The position numbers were made by a program, and so were the translations under genes. A DNA stretch of 40,495 nt from UBA6109 sp035366835 (GTDB taxonomy: Bacteria > Desulfobacterota > Syntrophia > Syntrophales > UBA6109): positions 1-40,495 of the forward strand of contig DAOSIS010000029.1 in assembly GCA_035366835.1 (NCBI GenBank), written 5' to 3'. Shown here in pieces: positions 1 through 7,677 of this stretch. How positions within the stretch are numbered: the first letter of the stretch is position 1; every line of letters begins with the position of its first letter. Below the pieces are notes generated by a model. It was not told the origin of the DNA and made no database searches. It saw nothing but the letters and a program-made list of their open reading frames with translations.

Positions 1-2
1 TG

Positions 3-191
3 GCAGACCAAGACAGCTGGGACAGATACGAGGCGGCCAAATGGCTCACCATGCGCCGATGGCTTGAAGCCAATCCCGACGACGAGTTAGCCAAAGAGGT
101 CCGAGCCCAACTGACCTCGGAGCCCGAGCGCTACGCTGCTTACACGCGTGAATACCTGGGCTGGGGTGTGTTCGCGCTGATGCCGCGGTGA
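3..191 (+). CDS. C-terminal end of a SAM-dependent methyltransferase-like protein (5' truncated by window edge)
   Basis: The frame is open from the window edge to a TGA at 189-191 and gives 62 residues. They include DSWDRYEAAKWLTMRRWLE, then a charged helix, then YTREYLGWGVFALMPR. I recall this Trp/Arg-rich helix plus a final 'LGWxxFxLxP'-type strand from the C-terminal cap of small class I SAM-dependent methyltransferases. The SAM-binding part would lie outside the window, so the assignment rests on a tail pattern only. An attC-like hairpin follows about 140 bp downstream, so the gene may be cassette-borne. Confidence 0.5.
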   Translation, partial: ADQDSWDRYEAAKWLTMRRWLEANPDDELAKEVRAQLTSEPERYAAYTREYLGWGVFALMPR

Positions 192-330
192 TGCGTTGGT
201 GCATCCGGCGGATCGTCAGCGGCCGTGCCGCGCGACAGTTGGTGGCTCGCCGGGATGAAATTGCGCCTGAAATTCATTTCTTGTGATCTGGTTATCCGTG
301 CCTTTCAACAGAAAGGCCTGTCTCAGGCAG

Positions 331-390
331 GCCGAACATTCATTGAAGCCTATGCCGCTTCGCGGCGCGGCTTAATTCAGGCAATAGGAC
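331..390 (+). repeat. attC-like recombination site 1 (integron cassette type), degenerate
   Basis: It starts with GCCGAAC, one mismatch from the R'' consensus RYYYAAC. An imperfect palindrome follows: GAAGCC and GCCGC on the left arm, a TTC loop, then GCGGC and GGCTT on the right arm. The unpaired G in the left arm resembles the extrahelical base of real attC sites. The R' end (around 383-390, AATAGGAC) has lost the canonical GTT, so the site is probably a remnant. Class by pattern; not tested by folding. Confidence 0.55.
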
Positions 391-436
391 GGACCGCTCG
401 CTGACGCTCGCTTGGCCTGACGGCCATCCATCCTAT
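384..436. repeat. Inverted repeat / stem-loop next to attC-like site 1
   Basis: ATAGGACGGA (384-393) can pair with TCCATCCTAT (427-436) with one mismatch. The loop holds two copies of a CGCTCGC-like unit and a small GGCC/GGCC hairpin. It abuts attC-like site 1 and may be part of the same degraded recombination region. The stretch 192-638 contains no credible gene; it holds this repeat and the two attC-like hairpins. Confidence 0.4.
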
Positions 437-490
437 AAGCGACTGAGGAGCCTCTGCTCTTCTCGTACTTTAAGGCTCCGTTCACGCTAT

Positions 491-552
491 GCCTATCAAG
501 GGCGTTCGAGCGGACCCCGCCCTCCGGGCGGATGCGCTCCGCTTGGTTCTTG
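491..552 (+). repeat. attC-like recombination site 2, degenerate
   Basis: It begins with GCCTATC, one mismatch from RYYYAAC. The palindrome has AGCGGA paired with TCCGCT outside, and CCGCCC, loop TCC, GGGCGG inside. The right end (GTTCTTG at about 546-552) matches GTTRRRY poorly. The length of about 62 bp fits an attC site. Together with the site at 1144-1204 it would bracket the small gene at 639-998 as a cassette. Confidence 0.45.
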
Positions 553-638
553 GCGCGGATAATTTACCTCCGGCAATTTCCGTTCCCGAAAACGGCAGCT
601 CAACAGCCGGGCGTTCGATAAAGAAAGGAGGAAAGAGG

Positions 639-998
639 ATGTCGCTTGTACCAGAATCTGAAGTTCGTGATGTCTACGGCATAGCAGAGGGACAGAAGGT
701 GTTGATAAAAGCGTTCCTACAAGGCGCAGTCTACTCGTGGGTAAAGAATCGAATGGGCGAGCAGTTTGCGGCTCGAGACCTTGTGGGTGGTGAGAACTTC
801 GAATGGGCAGGAACCCCGCTTTACGCACTTTATGAGAAACACATAGACGCAGGAAAAGCAAATGAAGAAGCAATTGAAGCAGCGGGGAAGGATGTGGGGT
901 GGCTCTTGAAGGCTGTTATTTCTGAAGACAAGCGGCATTTTGAGGTTGGTCGTTCCGGCCCCACAGCCGGATATCGCTGGATAGGGAACGAACCTTGA
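639..998 (+). CDS. Small hypothetical protein, probable gene-cassette ORF
   Basis: The product has 119 residues and I do not recognise its family. The ATG at 639 was chosen over the in-frame start at 489 because a strong ribosome binding site (AAAGGAGGAAAG) lies directly before it, and the upstream part runs through the attC-like hairpin. The protein is acidic and soluble, with no signal peptide, membrane segment or Cys cluster. Notable stretches are VYSWVKNRMGEQFAARDLVG and the C-terminal GPTAGYRWIGNEP. The gene lies between two attC-like hairpins with its own Shine-Dalgarno, the usual layout of an integron cassette. Confidence 0.65.
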   Translation: MSLVPESEVRDVYGIAEGQKVLIKAFLQGAVYSWVKNRMGEQFAARDLVGGENFEWAGTPLYALYEKHIDAGKANEEAIEAAGKDVGWLLKAVISEDKRHFEVGRSGPTAGYRWIGNEP

Positions 999-1064
999 AA
1001 TTGGTTACAGCAGAAGACGGGCAAAATCGAACAAGTGAGTACACCTGCCGCGGAAGAATATCGA

Positions 1065-1090
1065 GCGGAAAACCGTTGCGGAAAACCGTT
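1065..1090. repeat. Perfect 13-bp tandem duplication
   Basis: GCGGAAAACCGTT occurs twice back to back at 1065-1077 and 1078-1090, followed by GAGG. It lies between the cassette-like gene and attC-like site 3, in a 224-bp gap without a credible gene. It looks like a simple slippage duplication, with no evidence of function. Confidence 0.6.
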
Positions 1091-1143
1091 GAGGTTTTCG
1101 TATGTCACACTTCCTGAGCGCCGCGCAGGTGACTTCGTCATTG

Positions 1144-1204
1144 GCCCAGCCAAATGTTCCAGCGGACGCAGTGGCGCCACGCCGCTGAAGACCAGTGGTT
1201 CGAC
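1144..1204 (+). repeat. attC-like recombination site 3 (best conserved)
   Basis: R'' is GCCCAGC (1144-1150), 6 of 7 to RYYYAAC. R' is GTTCGAC (1198-1204), 6 of 7 to GTTRRRY. Between them lie CAGCGGACG and GCCGCTG arms that pair imperfectly around a central GGCGCC. The 61-bp length suits the attC family. The next gene starts 18 bp later, as in cassette arrays. No integron integrase is visible in the window, so this is a structural inference. Confidence 0.55.
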
Positions 1205-1222
1205 AGACCTATGGAGAATGCA

Positions 1223-1834
1223 ATGACGGAGAAGACCACATGGGAAACGTTCTTTGACGCGCATGCGCCTGTCTACAACGAGAACGTCTTTACGAAGAAC
1301 ACGGTCCGGGAGGTGGGCTTTCTTCTGGAGGAACTGGGGATTCCGCCCCGCAGCGTAATTCTTGACGTCGGATGCGGAACGGGACGCCACTCCGTTGAAC
1401 TGGCAAGGCGCGGCTATGCCGTAACCGGTTTGGACTTGTCGTCGGAAATGCTGGCGAGGGCAGCGGCGGCGAAGACCGCAGCGGTTCATGTGAAATGGAT
1501 ACGTTCCGATGCCCCGAGTTTCTCATTCCCCGGCAAGTATAATGCCGCCATCTGTTTGTGCGAAGGCTCCTTCGGGCTTCTCAGCCGGACGGATGACCCG
1601 ATTGCACAGCCCCTGTCCATCCTCTGCAACATCTCTCGAAGCTTGAAACCGCAGGCAGGGGTCATGGCCACCGTTCTCAATGCGGCGCGCATGCTGCGCG
1701 CACATTCGAACGAGGACGTAGCGGCGGGGCGCTTCGATCCGCTGGCACTCGTGGAATCGGCGGAATGCCGGCCGCGCGAGGGGCTTCCTGCCGAACCATC
1801 GGCAGCTGCGGACGCGCCGTCGCGCACCGCATAG
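1223..1834 (+). pseudogene. Class I SAM-dependent methyltransferase, C-terminally disrupted
   Basis: Translation from ATG 1223 gives 203 residues. The N-terminal half is a clean Rossmann methyltransferase: motif I is VILDVGCGTGRHSVELARRG, followed by the acidic VTGLDLS strand and an IRSDAPSF motif-II-like segment. From about residue 185 (REGLPAEPSAAADAPSRTA) the sequence turns into a low-complexity Ala/Pro/Arg tail and stops. Homologues I recall continue for about 60 more residues with strands closing the fold. I infer a frameshift or junction near 1780-1800, where a CTGCCGA/TCGGCAG hairpin also sits. Probably inactive. Its substrate cannot be read from the sequence. Confidence 0.65.
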
Positions 1835-1947
1835 CCGTGACGATCCGCCCTTCGGCGGGGCGAGTCTTTCCTTGAATTGCCGGACCCGTTTCGTGACGCC
1901 TGCTATGGCCGCTACGCCGGCAGCCTTTAGCGTCGGGTATAAACAAC

Positions 1948-1976
1948 TTGACATTCGATCCGATTTTGGTACCGTT
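1948..1976 (+). promoter_or_regulatory. Possible promoter of the Phd/ParE operon
   Basis: A perfect -35 TTGACA lies at 1948-1953. The 17-bp-spaced hexamer ACCGTT (1971-1976) is a poor -10, so only half of the promoter is convincing. It lies 22 bp before the antitoxin ATG, and a GGTACC palindrome falls in the spacer/-10 zone, a plausible autoregulation site. Confidence 0.35.
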
Positions 1977-1997
1977 ATCGGACCGGAGGGAAGTATC

Positions 1998-2279
1998 ATG
2001 AATATTGTAAACGATATCAAGCCAGTCACTTATCTGAAGTCCAGAGCCGCAGATTTGCTGAACCAGATCAATGAAACCCAGAGGCCTGTCATCATCACTC
2101 AAAATGGTGAACCGCGCGCTGTGCTGCAAGACCCTGTAAGCTACGAAAACATGCGCAACGCCATCGGCATGTTAAAGCTTATCTCACAGGGAGAAGTCGA
2201 TGCTCGATGCGGACGTACGAAACCACAGGAAAAAATGTTTGATGAAATCGAAAATTCATTAAGCGAAAGGCTTAAATGA
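1998..2279 (+). CDS. Type II antitoxin, Phd/YefM family
   Basis: The product has 93 residues. The N-terminal Phd/YefM DNA-binding fold is recognisable: MNIVNDIKPVTYLKSRAADL, then NETQRPVIITQNGEPRAVLQD (split here), then SYENMRN. The charged C-terminal tail (KMFDEIENSLSERLK) is the usual disordered toxin-wrapping segment. Start ATG 1998 has GGAGGG 8 nt upstream. Its stop overlaps the toxin start in an ATGA (2276-2279), so the two are translationally coupled. Such antitoxins neutralise the toxin and repress their own promoter together with it. Confidence 0.9.
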   Translation: MNIVNDIKPVTYLKSRAADLLNQINETQRPVIITQNGEPRAVLQDPVSYENMRNAIGMLKLISQGEVDARCGRTKPQEKMFDEIENSLSERLK

Positions 2280-2602
2280 ATAAGAAGTACAAGGTTGAAT
2301 GGGCATTTGTCGCCGAAAGTGATTTGAAACAGATCCTTGATCGTATAGCTGCCGAAAATCCAGACAATGCCCTACAAATCTTAAGAAAAATTCGGCAAAA
2401 AGCATCCAGCCTTTTCGCGTTTCCAGAGCGTGGCCGAATTGTACCCGAGTTGCAGGGTCAAGGAATACACATCTATAGAGAATTAATCATCGCTCCATGG
2501 CGCGTCGTCTATCGTATATCCGATGGAACTGTTTTTGTTTTGTCCGTCATTGATTCAAGGCAAAATGTTGAAGACATCCTACTAGATAGATTAGTTAAAT
2601 AA
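2276..2602 (+). CDS. Type II toxin, ParE/RelE family
   Basis: The product has 108 residues with the ParE/RelE-type fold order: KVEWAFVAESDLKQILDRIA helix, ALQILRKIRQKASSLFAFPERGR, VPEL, then YRELIIAPWRVVYRISDG and a final VLSVIDSRQNVEDIL strand-helix. The FPERGR and RVVYRI segments are typical of the ParE-like branch, which poisons DNA gyrase, rather than ribosome-dependent RelE. The target is inferred, not shown. It follows the Phd antitoxin with a 4-bp overlap. The frame is intact, so the pair may be active. Confidence 0.9.
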   Translation: MNKKYKVEWAFVAESDLKQILDRIAAENPDNALQILRKIRQKASSLFAFPERGRIVPELQGQGIHIYRELIIAPWRVVYRISDGTVFVLSVIDSRQNVEDILLDRLVK

Positions 2603-2604
2603 AA

Positions 2605-2630
2605 CCCCCATCGGGCAGCCGGGGCTTTAT
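2605..2630. terminator. Weak terminator-like hairpin after the toxin gene
   Basis: A CCCC block at 2605-2609 can pair with GGGG at 2621-2624, followed by CTTTATAAT; on the other strand the hairpin ends in GGGGGTTTTATT. The stem is short, so termination is only plausible. The T-rich right flank is also the -10 element of the next gene. Confidence 0.35.
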
Positions 2631-2653
2631 AATTGTGACCGGAATTCCGGTCA
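2628..2653 (+). promoter_or_regulatory. Consensus -10 followed by a perfect 18-bp palindromic operator
   Basis: TATAAT at 2628-2633 is a perfect -10 element. Three bases later comes TGACCGGAATTCCGGTCA (2636-2653), a perfect 18-bp inverted repeat that would cover the transcription start. No -35 is visible (2605-2610 is CCCCCA). A palindrome on the start site 18 bp before the gene at 2672 is the standard place for a repressor. The likeliest binder is the Phd-like N-terminal domain encoded just downstream. Confidence 0.6.
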
Positions 2654-2671
2654 GTGAAATGGAGAACGAAA

Positions 2672-2965
2672 ATGAAGACGCTTTCCCTGTCCGAGGCCAA
2701 GATGAGACTGAGCGGACCGGTCGAGGCGGTATGCTCCCGGGACGAAGAGGTCGTCATCATCCGGAACGGCAGCCTCGCCGCGGATCCGGCGTCGGGAATC
2801 CGGATTGAGGACGAGCGGGGCGACCTGCGGAGCTTTTGCGCCGGGAAGCTGCGCATTGTCTATCGCGTCCGCGAAAAAGACGTCTCGGAGATCCTCGCGA
2901 TCGGCCCGCGCGGGGTTATTTACGAAGAAACGTACCGTCTCCTTTGCTGGAAGGTGACGAAATGA
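2672..2965 (+). CDS. Chimeric Phd-antitoxin N-terminus / RelE-toxin C-terminus protein
   Basis: The product has 97 residues, read from ATG 2672 with GGAG upstream. Residues 1-35 (MKTLSLSEAKMRLSG, then VVIIRNG) look like the start of a Phd/YefM antitoxin. Residues from about 58 (LRIVYRVREKDVSEIL, then AIGPRGVIYEETYRLL) look like the last strands of a RelE/ParE toxin. The toxin N-terminus and the antitoxin tail are missing. The simplest reading is an internal deletion that fused a phd-relE operon into one frame. The frame is intact and has its own -10 and operator. Its stop overlaps the phzF start (ATGA, 2962-2965). It may work as a repressor only. Confidence 0.7.
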   Translation: MKTLSLSEAKMRLSGPVEAVCSRDEEVVIIRNGSLAADPASGIRIEDERGDLRSFCAGKLRIVYRVREKDVSEILAIGPRGVIYEETYRLLCWKVTK

Positions 2966-3750
2966 AACTGCCGCTCTATCAGGTCGATGCCTTCACGGCG
3001 GACGTCTTCAGGGGCAATCCGGCCGCCGTCTGTTTTCTGGACGCCTGGCTCGACGATGCCCGCCTGCTCGCCGTCGCCGCCGAGAACAACCTCTCCGAGA
3101 CGGCCTTTCTGGTCCCGATTGAGGGGGGCTTCGAGCTGCGCTGGTTCACGCCCGTCACGGAGGTGGCCCTGTGCGGCCATGCCACGCTGGCGAGCGCCTT
3201 CATCCTCTTCCGCCGCCGCGGCTGGGCGGCGCCGTCGATTACATTCCGGACGCGCCGGAGCGGCAACCTCACGGTGGTGCAGCGGGAAGACCTGATCGAG
3301 ATGGATTTTCCCGCCCGGCCGCCGTCTCCGCAGGACCCGCCGGGCAAGTCGCTCTCCGAGGCCCTCGGTGTCCAGCCCAAGGAGTTTTTTCTCTCGGCCG
3401 AGGACGCGCTGGTTGTCGTGGAAGACGAAGCGATCGTCAGGAATCTGCAGCCGGACATTCCGGCGCTGGCCCGGACTCCCTACCGGGGGACGATCGTGAC
3501 GGCAAGGGGCAAATCCTGCGACTTCGTTTCGCGTTTCTTCGCCCCGCGCGTCGGCGTCGCCGAGGATCCGGTCACGGGTTCCGCCCACTGCGTGCTGACG
3601 CCCTACTGGTCGCGGCGCCTCGGCAGGAAGAAGCTCCACGCGCAGCAGGTGTCCCGCAGAGGCGGAGAGCTCTTCTGCGAAGACCGCGGGGCGCGCGTCG
3701 GAATTGCCGGGCGGGCCGTGCTTTATCTGGAAGGCGAGATTGCGGTGTGA
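2962..3750 (+). CDS. PhzF-family isomerase/epimerase-like enzyme
   Basis: The product has 262 residues, the normal family size. PhzF hallmarks are in order: QVDAFTADVFRGNPAAVC at the N-terminus, NNLSETAFL with the catalytic-type Glu at about residue 46, RWFTPVTEVALCGHATLASA at the end of the first half, and EDPVTGSAHC in the second half. The fold resembles diaminopimelate epimerase. Characterised members isomerise small metabolites such as the phenazine precursor, but most are of unknown substrate, and no phenazine genes are nearby. The start overlaps the upstream chimera by 4 bp and a strong terminator follows. Confidence 0.9.
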   Translation: MKLPLYQVDAFTADVFRGNPAAVCFLDAWLDDARLLAVAAENNLSETAFLVPIEGGFELRWFTPVTEVALCGHATLASAFILFRRRGWAAPSITFRTRRSGNLTVVQREDLIEMDFPARPPSPQDPPGKSLSEALGVQPKEFFLSAEDALVVVEDEAIVRNLQPDIPALARTPYRGTIVTARGKSCDFVSRFFAPRVGVAEDPVTGSAHCVLTPYWSRRLGRKKLHAQQVSRRGGELFCEDRGARVGIAGRAVLYLEGEIAV

Positions 3751-3783
3751 CGCGCCGCGCGACGGCGGCCGCAGGGAACAAAA

Positions 3784-3807
3784 AAAGCCGCCGGATCCGG
3801 CGGCTTT
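3784..3807. terminator. Bidirectional rho-independent terminator between phzF and metG
   Basis: AAAGCCGCCGG and CCGGCGGCTTT form a perfect palindrome with A residues on the left and T residues on the right. Two convergent genes end on either side (phzF at 3750, metG at 3881), so it can terminate both transcripts. Confidence 0.9.
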
Positions 3808-3880
3808 GACGTTTCAAAAGAGAGCTCATTGAAATCTGAAAATATTCTACCCGCAAGGACGCTTTGGAGTTTTTTCTGCT

Positions 3881-5782
3881 CTACCGGACCTTCGCGCCGG
3901 TCTTCGGCGGCTTGTCGAAGCCGATCAGCGTGAGCCCTTCGACGGCGTCGGTCGCGAGCAGCATCCCGCGCGATTCCACGCCCATGAGTTTCGTCGGCTT
4001 GAGGTTCGCGACGATGACGATCGATTTGCCGACCAGGTCCTCGGGCTTGTAGTCCTTGGCGATGCCCGCGACGATCGTCCGCTCCTCGCCGATGTCGATG
4101 CGGAGCTTGACGAGTTTGCTGGACTTCGGAACGGGCTCGGCGGCCAGGATCCGCGCCGCGCGCAGATCGACCTTCTCGAAATCCTCATAGGAAATCTCCG
4201 GCTTCAGCGGCTCCATTTTCTCCTCCTTCCCCTCGGGGGCCTTCTCCCCGCCCTTGAACTCGACGCGGGGGAAAAGCGCCTCGCCGCGCTTGAAGGGGCT
4301 TCCGGGAGCGAGGCCGCCCCAGCTTCGGATCGTCTCGAAGGTCTGCGACGCCGCATCGGCCACGCCGATCCGCTCCAGGATCTTCCCCGCCGTGCCGGGC
4401 ATGAAGGGCGAGATGAGGACGGCGATCACCCGGAGGGACTCGAGGAGGTCGTAGATCACGGTCATCAGACGGCCTCGGTCCGCCGGGTTCTTGGCGAGGC
4501 TCCAGGGTTCGCTGGCGACGATGCAGCGGTTCACCGTGTTGATGAACTCCCAGATGGCGATCAGGGCCTTGTGCATCGCGAGCTCGGCGAAGGCGGACTC
4601 CGTTTCGGCCAGCGCTTTCTGCGCGGCCTCGGGCAGGGTCCGATCGGCCGCGGTTCCTTCCGGCTCCGGCACGCTCCCCTGACAGAACTTCACGGCCATG
4701 GTGCGGATCCGGCTCTCCAGGTTGCCCAGGTCGTTGGCGAGGTCCGAATTGATCCTCTGGACGAAGGCCTCCTCGCTGAAGCTCGAGTCCAGCCCGAAGA
4801 CCATGTCGCGCAGGAGAAAATAGCGGAAGGGATCCAGGCCGTACTTGTCCTTGAGGTCCAGCGGCCGGACGACGTTCCCGAGGCTCTTGGACATCTTGCT
4901 CTGATCGACGTTCCAGTAGCCGTGCACGTTGAGGTTCCGGTAGGGTTCGATCCCCGCCGACTTGAGCATCGTCGGCCAGTAGATGCCGTGGGGCTTTAGG
5001 ATGTCCTTGGCGATCAGGTGCTGGGCCGCCGGCCAGAAGGTCCGGAACTTCTCGTCGTCGGGATAGCCGATGCCGGTCACGTAGTTGATGAGGGCGTCGA
5101 ACCACACGTAGGTGACGTAGTTGTCGTCGAAGGGAAGCGAAATCCCCCAGGTGAGGCGGGATTTCGGCCGCGAGATGCAGAGGTCCTCCAGCGGTTCGCG
5201 CAGGAACGCCAGCGCCTCGTTGCGGTAGCGTTCGGGCCGGATGAAGCCGGGATGGTCCTGGATATGGCGGATCAGCCAGTCCTGATACTTGCCCATCCGG
5301 AAAAAATAATTGCTCTCCTTGCGCACCTCCGGAGCCGTCAGGTGCTGCGGGCATTTCCCGTCGACCAGTTCCTTCTCCATGTAAAAGCGTTCGCAGCCGA
5401 CGCAGTACAGCCCCTCGTAGTCGCTGAAATAGATGTCCCCCGCCTCGTGGACCTTGCGCAGGATGTACTGGACGGTCTTCACATGGTCGGGGTCGGTCGT
5501 GCGGATGAAGCCGTCGTTGGAAATGGAGAGCTTCGGCCAGAGGTCGCGGAACTGCGCGCTGACCCGGTCCGCCCAGGCCTTGGGGCTTTCGCCCGCCTTG
5601 CGCGCGGCCTCGGCGATCTTGTCGCCGTGCTCGTCGGTGCCGGTCAGGAAAAAGGTCCGGTATCCCTGCAGGCGGTGGTAACGCGCCAGGACATCGGCGA
5701 CGATCGTCGTATAGGCGTGGCCGATATGCGGCGAGGCATTCACATAGTAGATCGGTGTCGTGATGTAGTAGGCCTTTTCCAT
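3881..5782 (-). CDS. metG: Methionyl-tRNA synthetase with C-terminal EMAP-type tRNA-binding domain
   Basis: The enzyme charges tRNA-Met with methionine. The product has 633 residues from ATG at 5782. The HIGH signature is H19-IG-H22 in ASPHIGHAY. A single zinc knuckle has C127-x2-C130 and C144-x2-H147, and KMSKS is at 296-300 (DQSKMSKSLGN). The last ~110 residues (from EISYEDFEKVDLRAARIL) are an OB-fold tRNA-binding domain as in dimeric MetG. Upstream in-frame codons overlap ricT and lack similarity, so they were excluded. It is the last gene of the minus-strand block, 26 bp after ricT, and ends at a bidirectional terminator. Confidence 0.97.
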   Translation of the reverse strand: MEKAYYITTPIYYVNASPHIGHAYTTIVADVLARYHRLQGYRTFFLTGTDEHGDKIAEAARKAGESPKAWADRVSAQFRDLWPKLSISNDGFIRTTDPDHVKTVQYILRKVHEAGDIYFSDYEGLYCVGCERFYMEKELVDGKCPQHLTAPEVRKESNYFFRMGKYQDWLIRHIQDHPGFIRPERYRNEALAFLREPLEDLCISRPKSRLTWGISLPFDDNYVTYVWFDALINYVTGIGYPDDEKFRTFWPAAQHLIAKDILKPHGIYWPTMLKSAGIEPYRNLNVHGYWNVDQSKMSKSLGNVVRPLDLKDKYGLDPFRYFLLRDMVFGLDSSFSEEAFVQRINSDLANDLGNLESRIRTMAVKFCQGSVPEPEGTAADRTLPEAAQKALAETESAFAELAMHKALIAIWEFINTVNRCIVASEPWSLAKNPADRGRLMTVIYDLLESLRVIAVLISPFMPGTAGKILERIGVADAASQTFETIRSWGGLAPGSPFKRGEALFPRVEFKGGEKAPEGKEEKMEPLKPEISYEDFEKVDLRAARILAAEPVPKSSKLVKLRIDIGEERTIVAGIAKDYKPEDLVGKSIVIVANLKPTKLMGVESRGMLLATDAVEGLTLIGFDKPPKTGAKVR

Positions 5783-5808
5783 GGTGTTTTCTTTCTTTGC
5801 GTCTCTTT

Positions 5809-6660
5809 TCAGCGTTTCGGCGGTTCCGCCCTCTTCGGCGTGGCGGGCTTTTCGGCTTGCGGCTTGGCCGGGCCGACGTCCTTGGAGCGGAAGGTCTTCT
5901 CCGAGCCGTCTTCCAGGAGCACGCTGACCTCGCCGGCCAGGACGTTCTGGCGGATCACCTTTCCCCTTCCCTGCGGCGTCTGGACGGCCTTCCCGCATTT
6001 GGGCATGTCTTTCTTCATCTCCATGTAGGAGTCGTATTCGTAAGACAGGCAACACATCAAGCGCCCGCACAGGCCCGAAATCTTTTCAGGATTGAGCGAC
6101 ATGCTCTGTTCCTTGGCCATCTTCACGGACACCCGGTCCAGATTGTGGAGCATGGTCCCGCAGCAGACCTCCCGCCCGCAGATCCCCAGGCCCTTGATGA
6201 GCCTCGTTTCCTGGCGGGCGCCGATCTGCCGCAACTCGATCCGGGTGCGGAATTTCTGCACGAGATCCTTCACGAGCTCGCGGAAATCGACGCGGTTTTC
6301 GGCCGTAAAGGAAAACACGACCTTGCTCTGATCGAACTGGCATTCCACGGCGATAAGCTTCATCGGGAGATTCCGCTGCCGGATGCGGTCCAGACAGAAG
6401 CGGTGGGCGGTGATTTCCAGCTCCTGGTTTTCCTTCCGCGCCTTTTCGTCCGCCTCCGTGGCGACCCGCAGGATGCGTTTGAGGTTCGCCGGCAGGGTGG
6501 ATTCTTCGGCGGAACGGACATCCGTCGCAACGGTGCCCATGGCCGGACCGTTTTCCGTCTGGAGAATCACGACCTGCCCCTTCTGGAGGGGCAGGTCGGC
6601 GGCATCGAAGGTGTAGACCTTGCCTTCGTCCTTGAACCGAACTCCGACAACATTCTTCAA
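5809..6660 (-). CDS. ricT: PSP1-domain protein, RicT/YaaT-like
   Basis: The product has 283 residues. The PSP1 domain spans roughly residues 60-150. A Cys-rich core follows, with GICGREVCCGTML (C161, C166, C167) and GLCGRLMCCLSYE (C198, C203, C204), plus C222. In Bacillus, RicT is part of the RicA-RicF-RicT complex that carries Fe-S clusters and influences RNase Y-dependent RNA processing; in other phyla the role is unproven. The start is a TTG at 6660 with AAGGAG 13 nt upstream; no in-frame ATG or GTG is nearby. The C-terminal ~25 residues are a Lys/Pro tail. It lies between holB and metG, as in many genomes. Confidence 0.9.
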   Translation of the reverse strand: MKNVVGVRFKDEGKVYTFDAADLPLQKGQVVILQTENGPAMGTVATDVRSAEESTLPANLKRILRVATEADEKARKENQELEITAHRFCLDRIRQRNLPMKLIAVECQFDQSKVVFSFTAENRVDFRELVKDLVQKFRTRIELRQIGARQETRLIKGLGICGREVCCGTMLHNLDRVSVKMAKEQSMSLNPEKISGLCGRLMCCLSYEYDSYMEMKKDMPKCGKAVQTPQGRGKVIRQNVLAGEVSVLLEDGSEKTFRSKDVGPAKPQAEKPATPKRAEPPKR

Positions 6661-6682
6661 GGTCCCGTTTCTCCTTGCGAAA

Positions 6683-7663
6683 TCAAAGCTGCGCCACTTT
6701 AATCAGCATCGTTTCCAATGTCAATTGTTTATTGGCGTTGCGCTCCAGCGCCGCGGCCGCGTCCTCGGCAGCCCGGATGCCCTCGAGGATGCGTTCGCCC
6801 GTCAGCGCCCGGGCAAAGCTCCGGATCCGGTCGAGCTGGTCACGGAAGACGAGCCGCGTCTCTTCGCCCGTCTCCCTGAAGACCAGGGCGTCGCGCCAGA
6901 AAGTCCTGAGGATATCGAGTTTCAGGCCGATCTCCTCGTTGGACCCGCCGAAGGCCACCGCCAGGCCGATCACGCGGAGCAGGCTTCCCCGCGTCTCGGC
7001 CAGGACCTCCTCCAGGACGAAGCGCCGGCTCTCCAGAAAGGCCTCTCCATCCATGCGCAGGGCCTTGCCGACGCTGCCGCCCGACACGGACGCCAGAAAG
7101 GACGCCATCGGTTCCCGGACCCCGGCCGATTCGCGGAGGAAGGCGGCGACGGTCTCCTGCGAGAGGGGGCGGAATCGCAGCGTCCGGCAGCGGGAAACGA
7201 CGGTGATCGGCAGCCGGTGCGGCGCCGTGGTGACGAGGATGAGAATGTTGAGCGGCGGGGGTTCCTCCAGAGTCTTGAGCAGGGCATTGGCCGCGACATC
7301 GTTCATCCGGTCCGCGCCATCGAGAATGAGGACCCGCTTGCGGCCCTCCAGGGGGCGGAACGACATCCGCTCCTGCATCTGGCGGATGTCCCCGATGCGG
7401 ATGAAGGCCCCCTGCGCCGACAGGACCAGGATATCGGGATGCACATCCCCGTCGATCTTCCGGCAGGACGGACAGGTTCCGCAGGCGTCGAGGTCCCCGG
7501 GGCGTTCGCAGTTGATCAACTGGGCGAAGGCAAGGGCGGTCGTCCGCTTGCCGACGGCTTCCATGCCGGAAAAAAGATAGGCGTGCGCAATCCGTCCGCC
7601 GGCGACGGCGCTTTTCAGGGCGGCGATTGGCTGTTCGTGTCCGAAGATCCTGCGGAAGGGCAT
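6683..7663 (-). CDS. holB: DNA polymerase III delta' subunit
   Basis: This is a clamp-loader subunit that helps place the sliding clamp on DNA. The product has 326 residues from ATG 7663. FSGMEAVGKRTT (G33 to T41) is the modified P-loop. Four zinc-type cysteines are C52, C61, C64 and C67. ALLKTLEEPP and the VVSRCRTLRF sensor segment (SRC at about 157-159) are typical. A TTG at 7681 overlapping the tmk stop is an alternative start that would add six residues; ATG gives the usual family N-terminus (MPFRRIFGHEQPI). The tmk-holB-ricT order is common. Confidence 0.93.
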   Translation of the reverse strand: MPFRRIFGHEQPIAALKSAVAGGRIAHAYLFSGMEAVGKRTTALAFAQLINCERPGDLDACGTCPSCRKIDGDVHPDILVLSAQGAFIRIGDIRQMQERMSFRPLEGRKRVLILDGADRMNDVAANALLKTLEEPPPLNILILVTTAPHRLPITVVSRCRTLRFRPLSQETVAAFLRESAGVREPMASFLASVSGGSVGKALRMDGEAFLESRRFVLEEVLAETRGSLLRVIGLAVAFGGSNEEIGLKLDILRTFWRDALVFRETGEETRLVFRDQLDRIRSFARALTGERILEGIRAAEDAAAALERNANKQLTLETMLIKVAQL

Positions 7664-7677
7664 GATGTCCCGATGTC

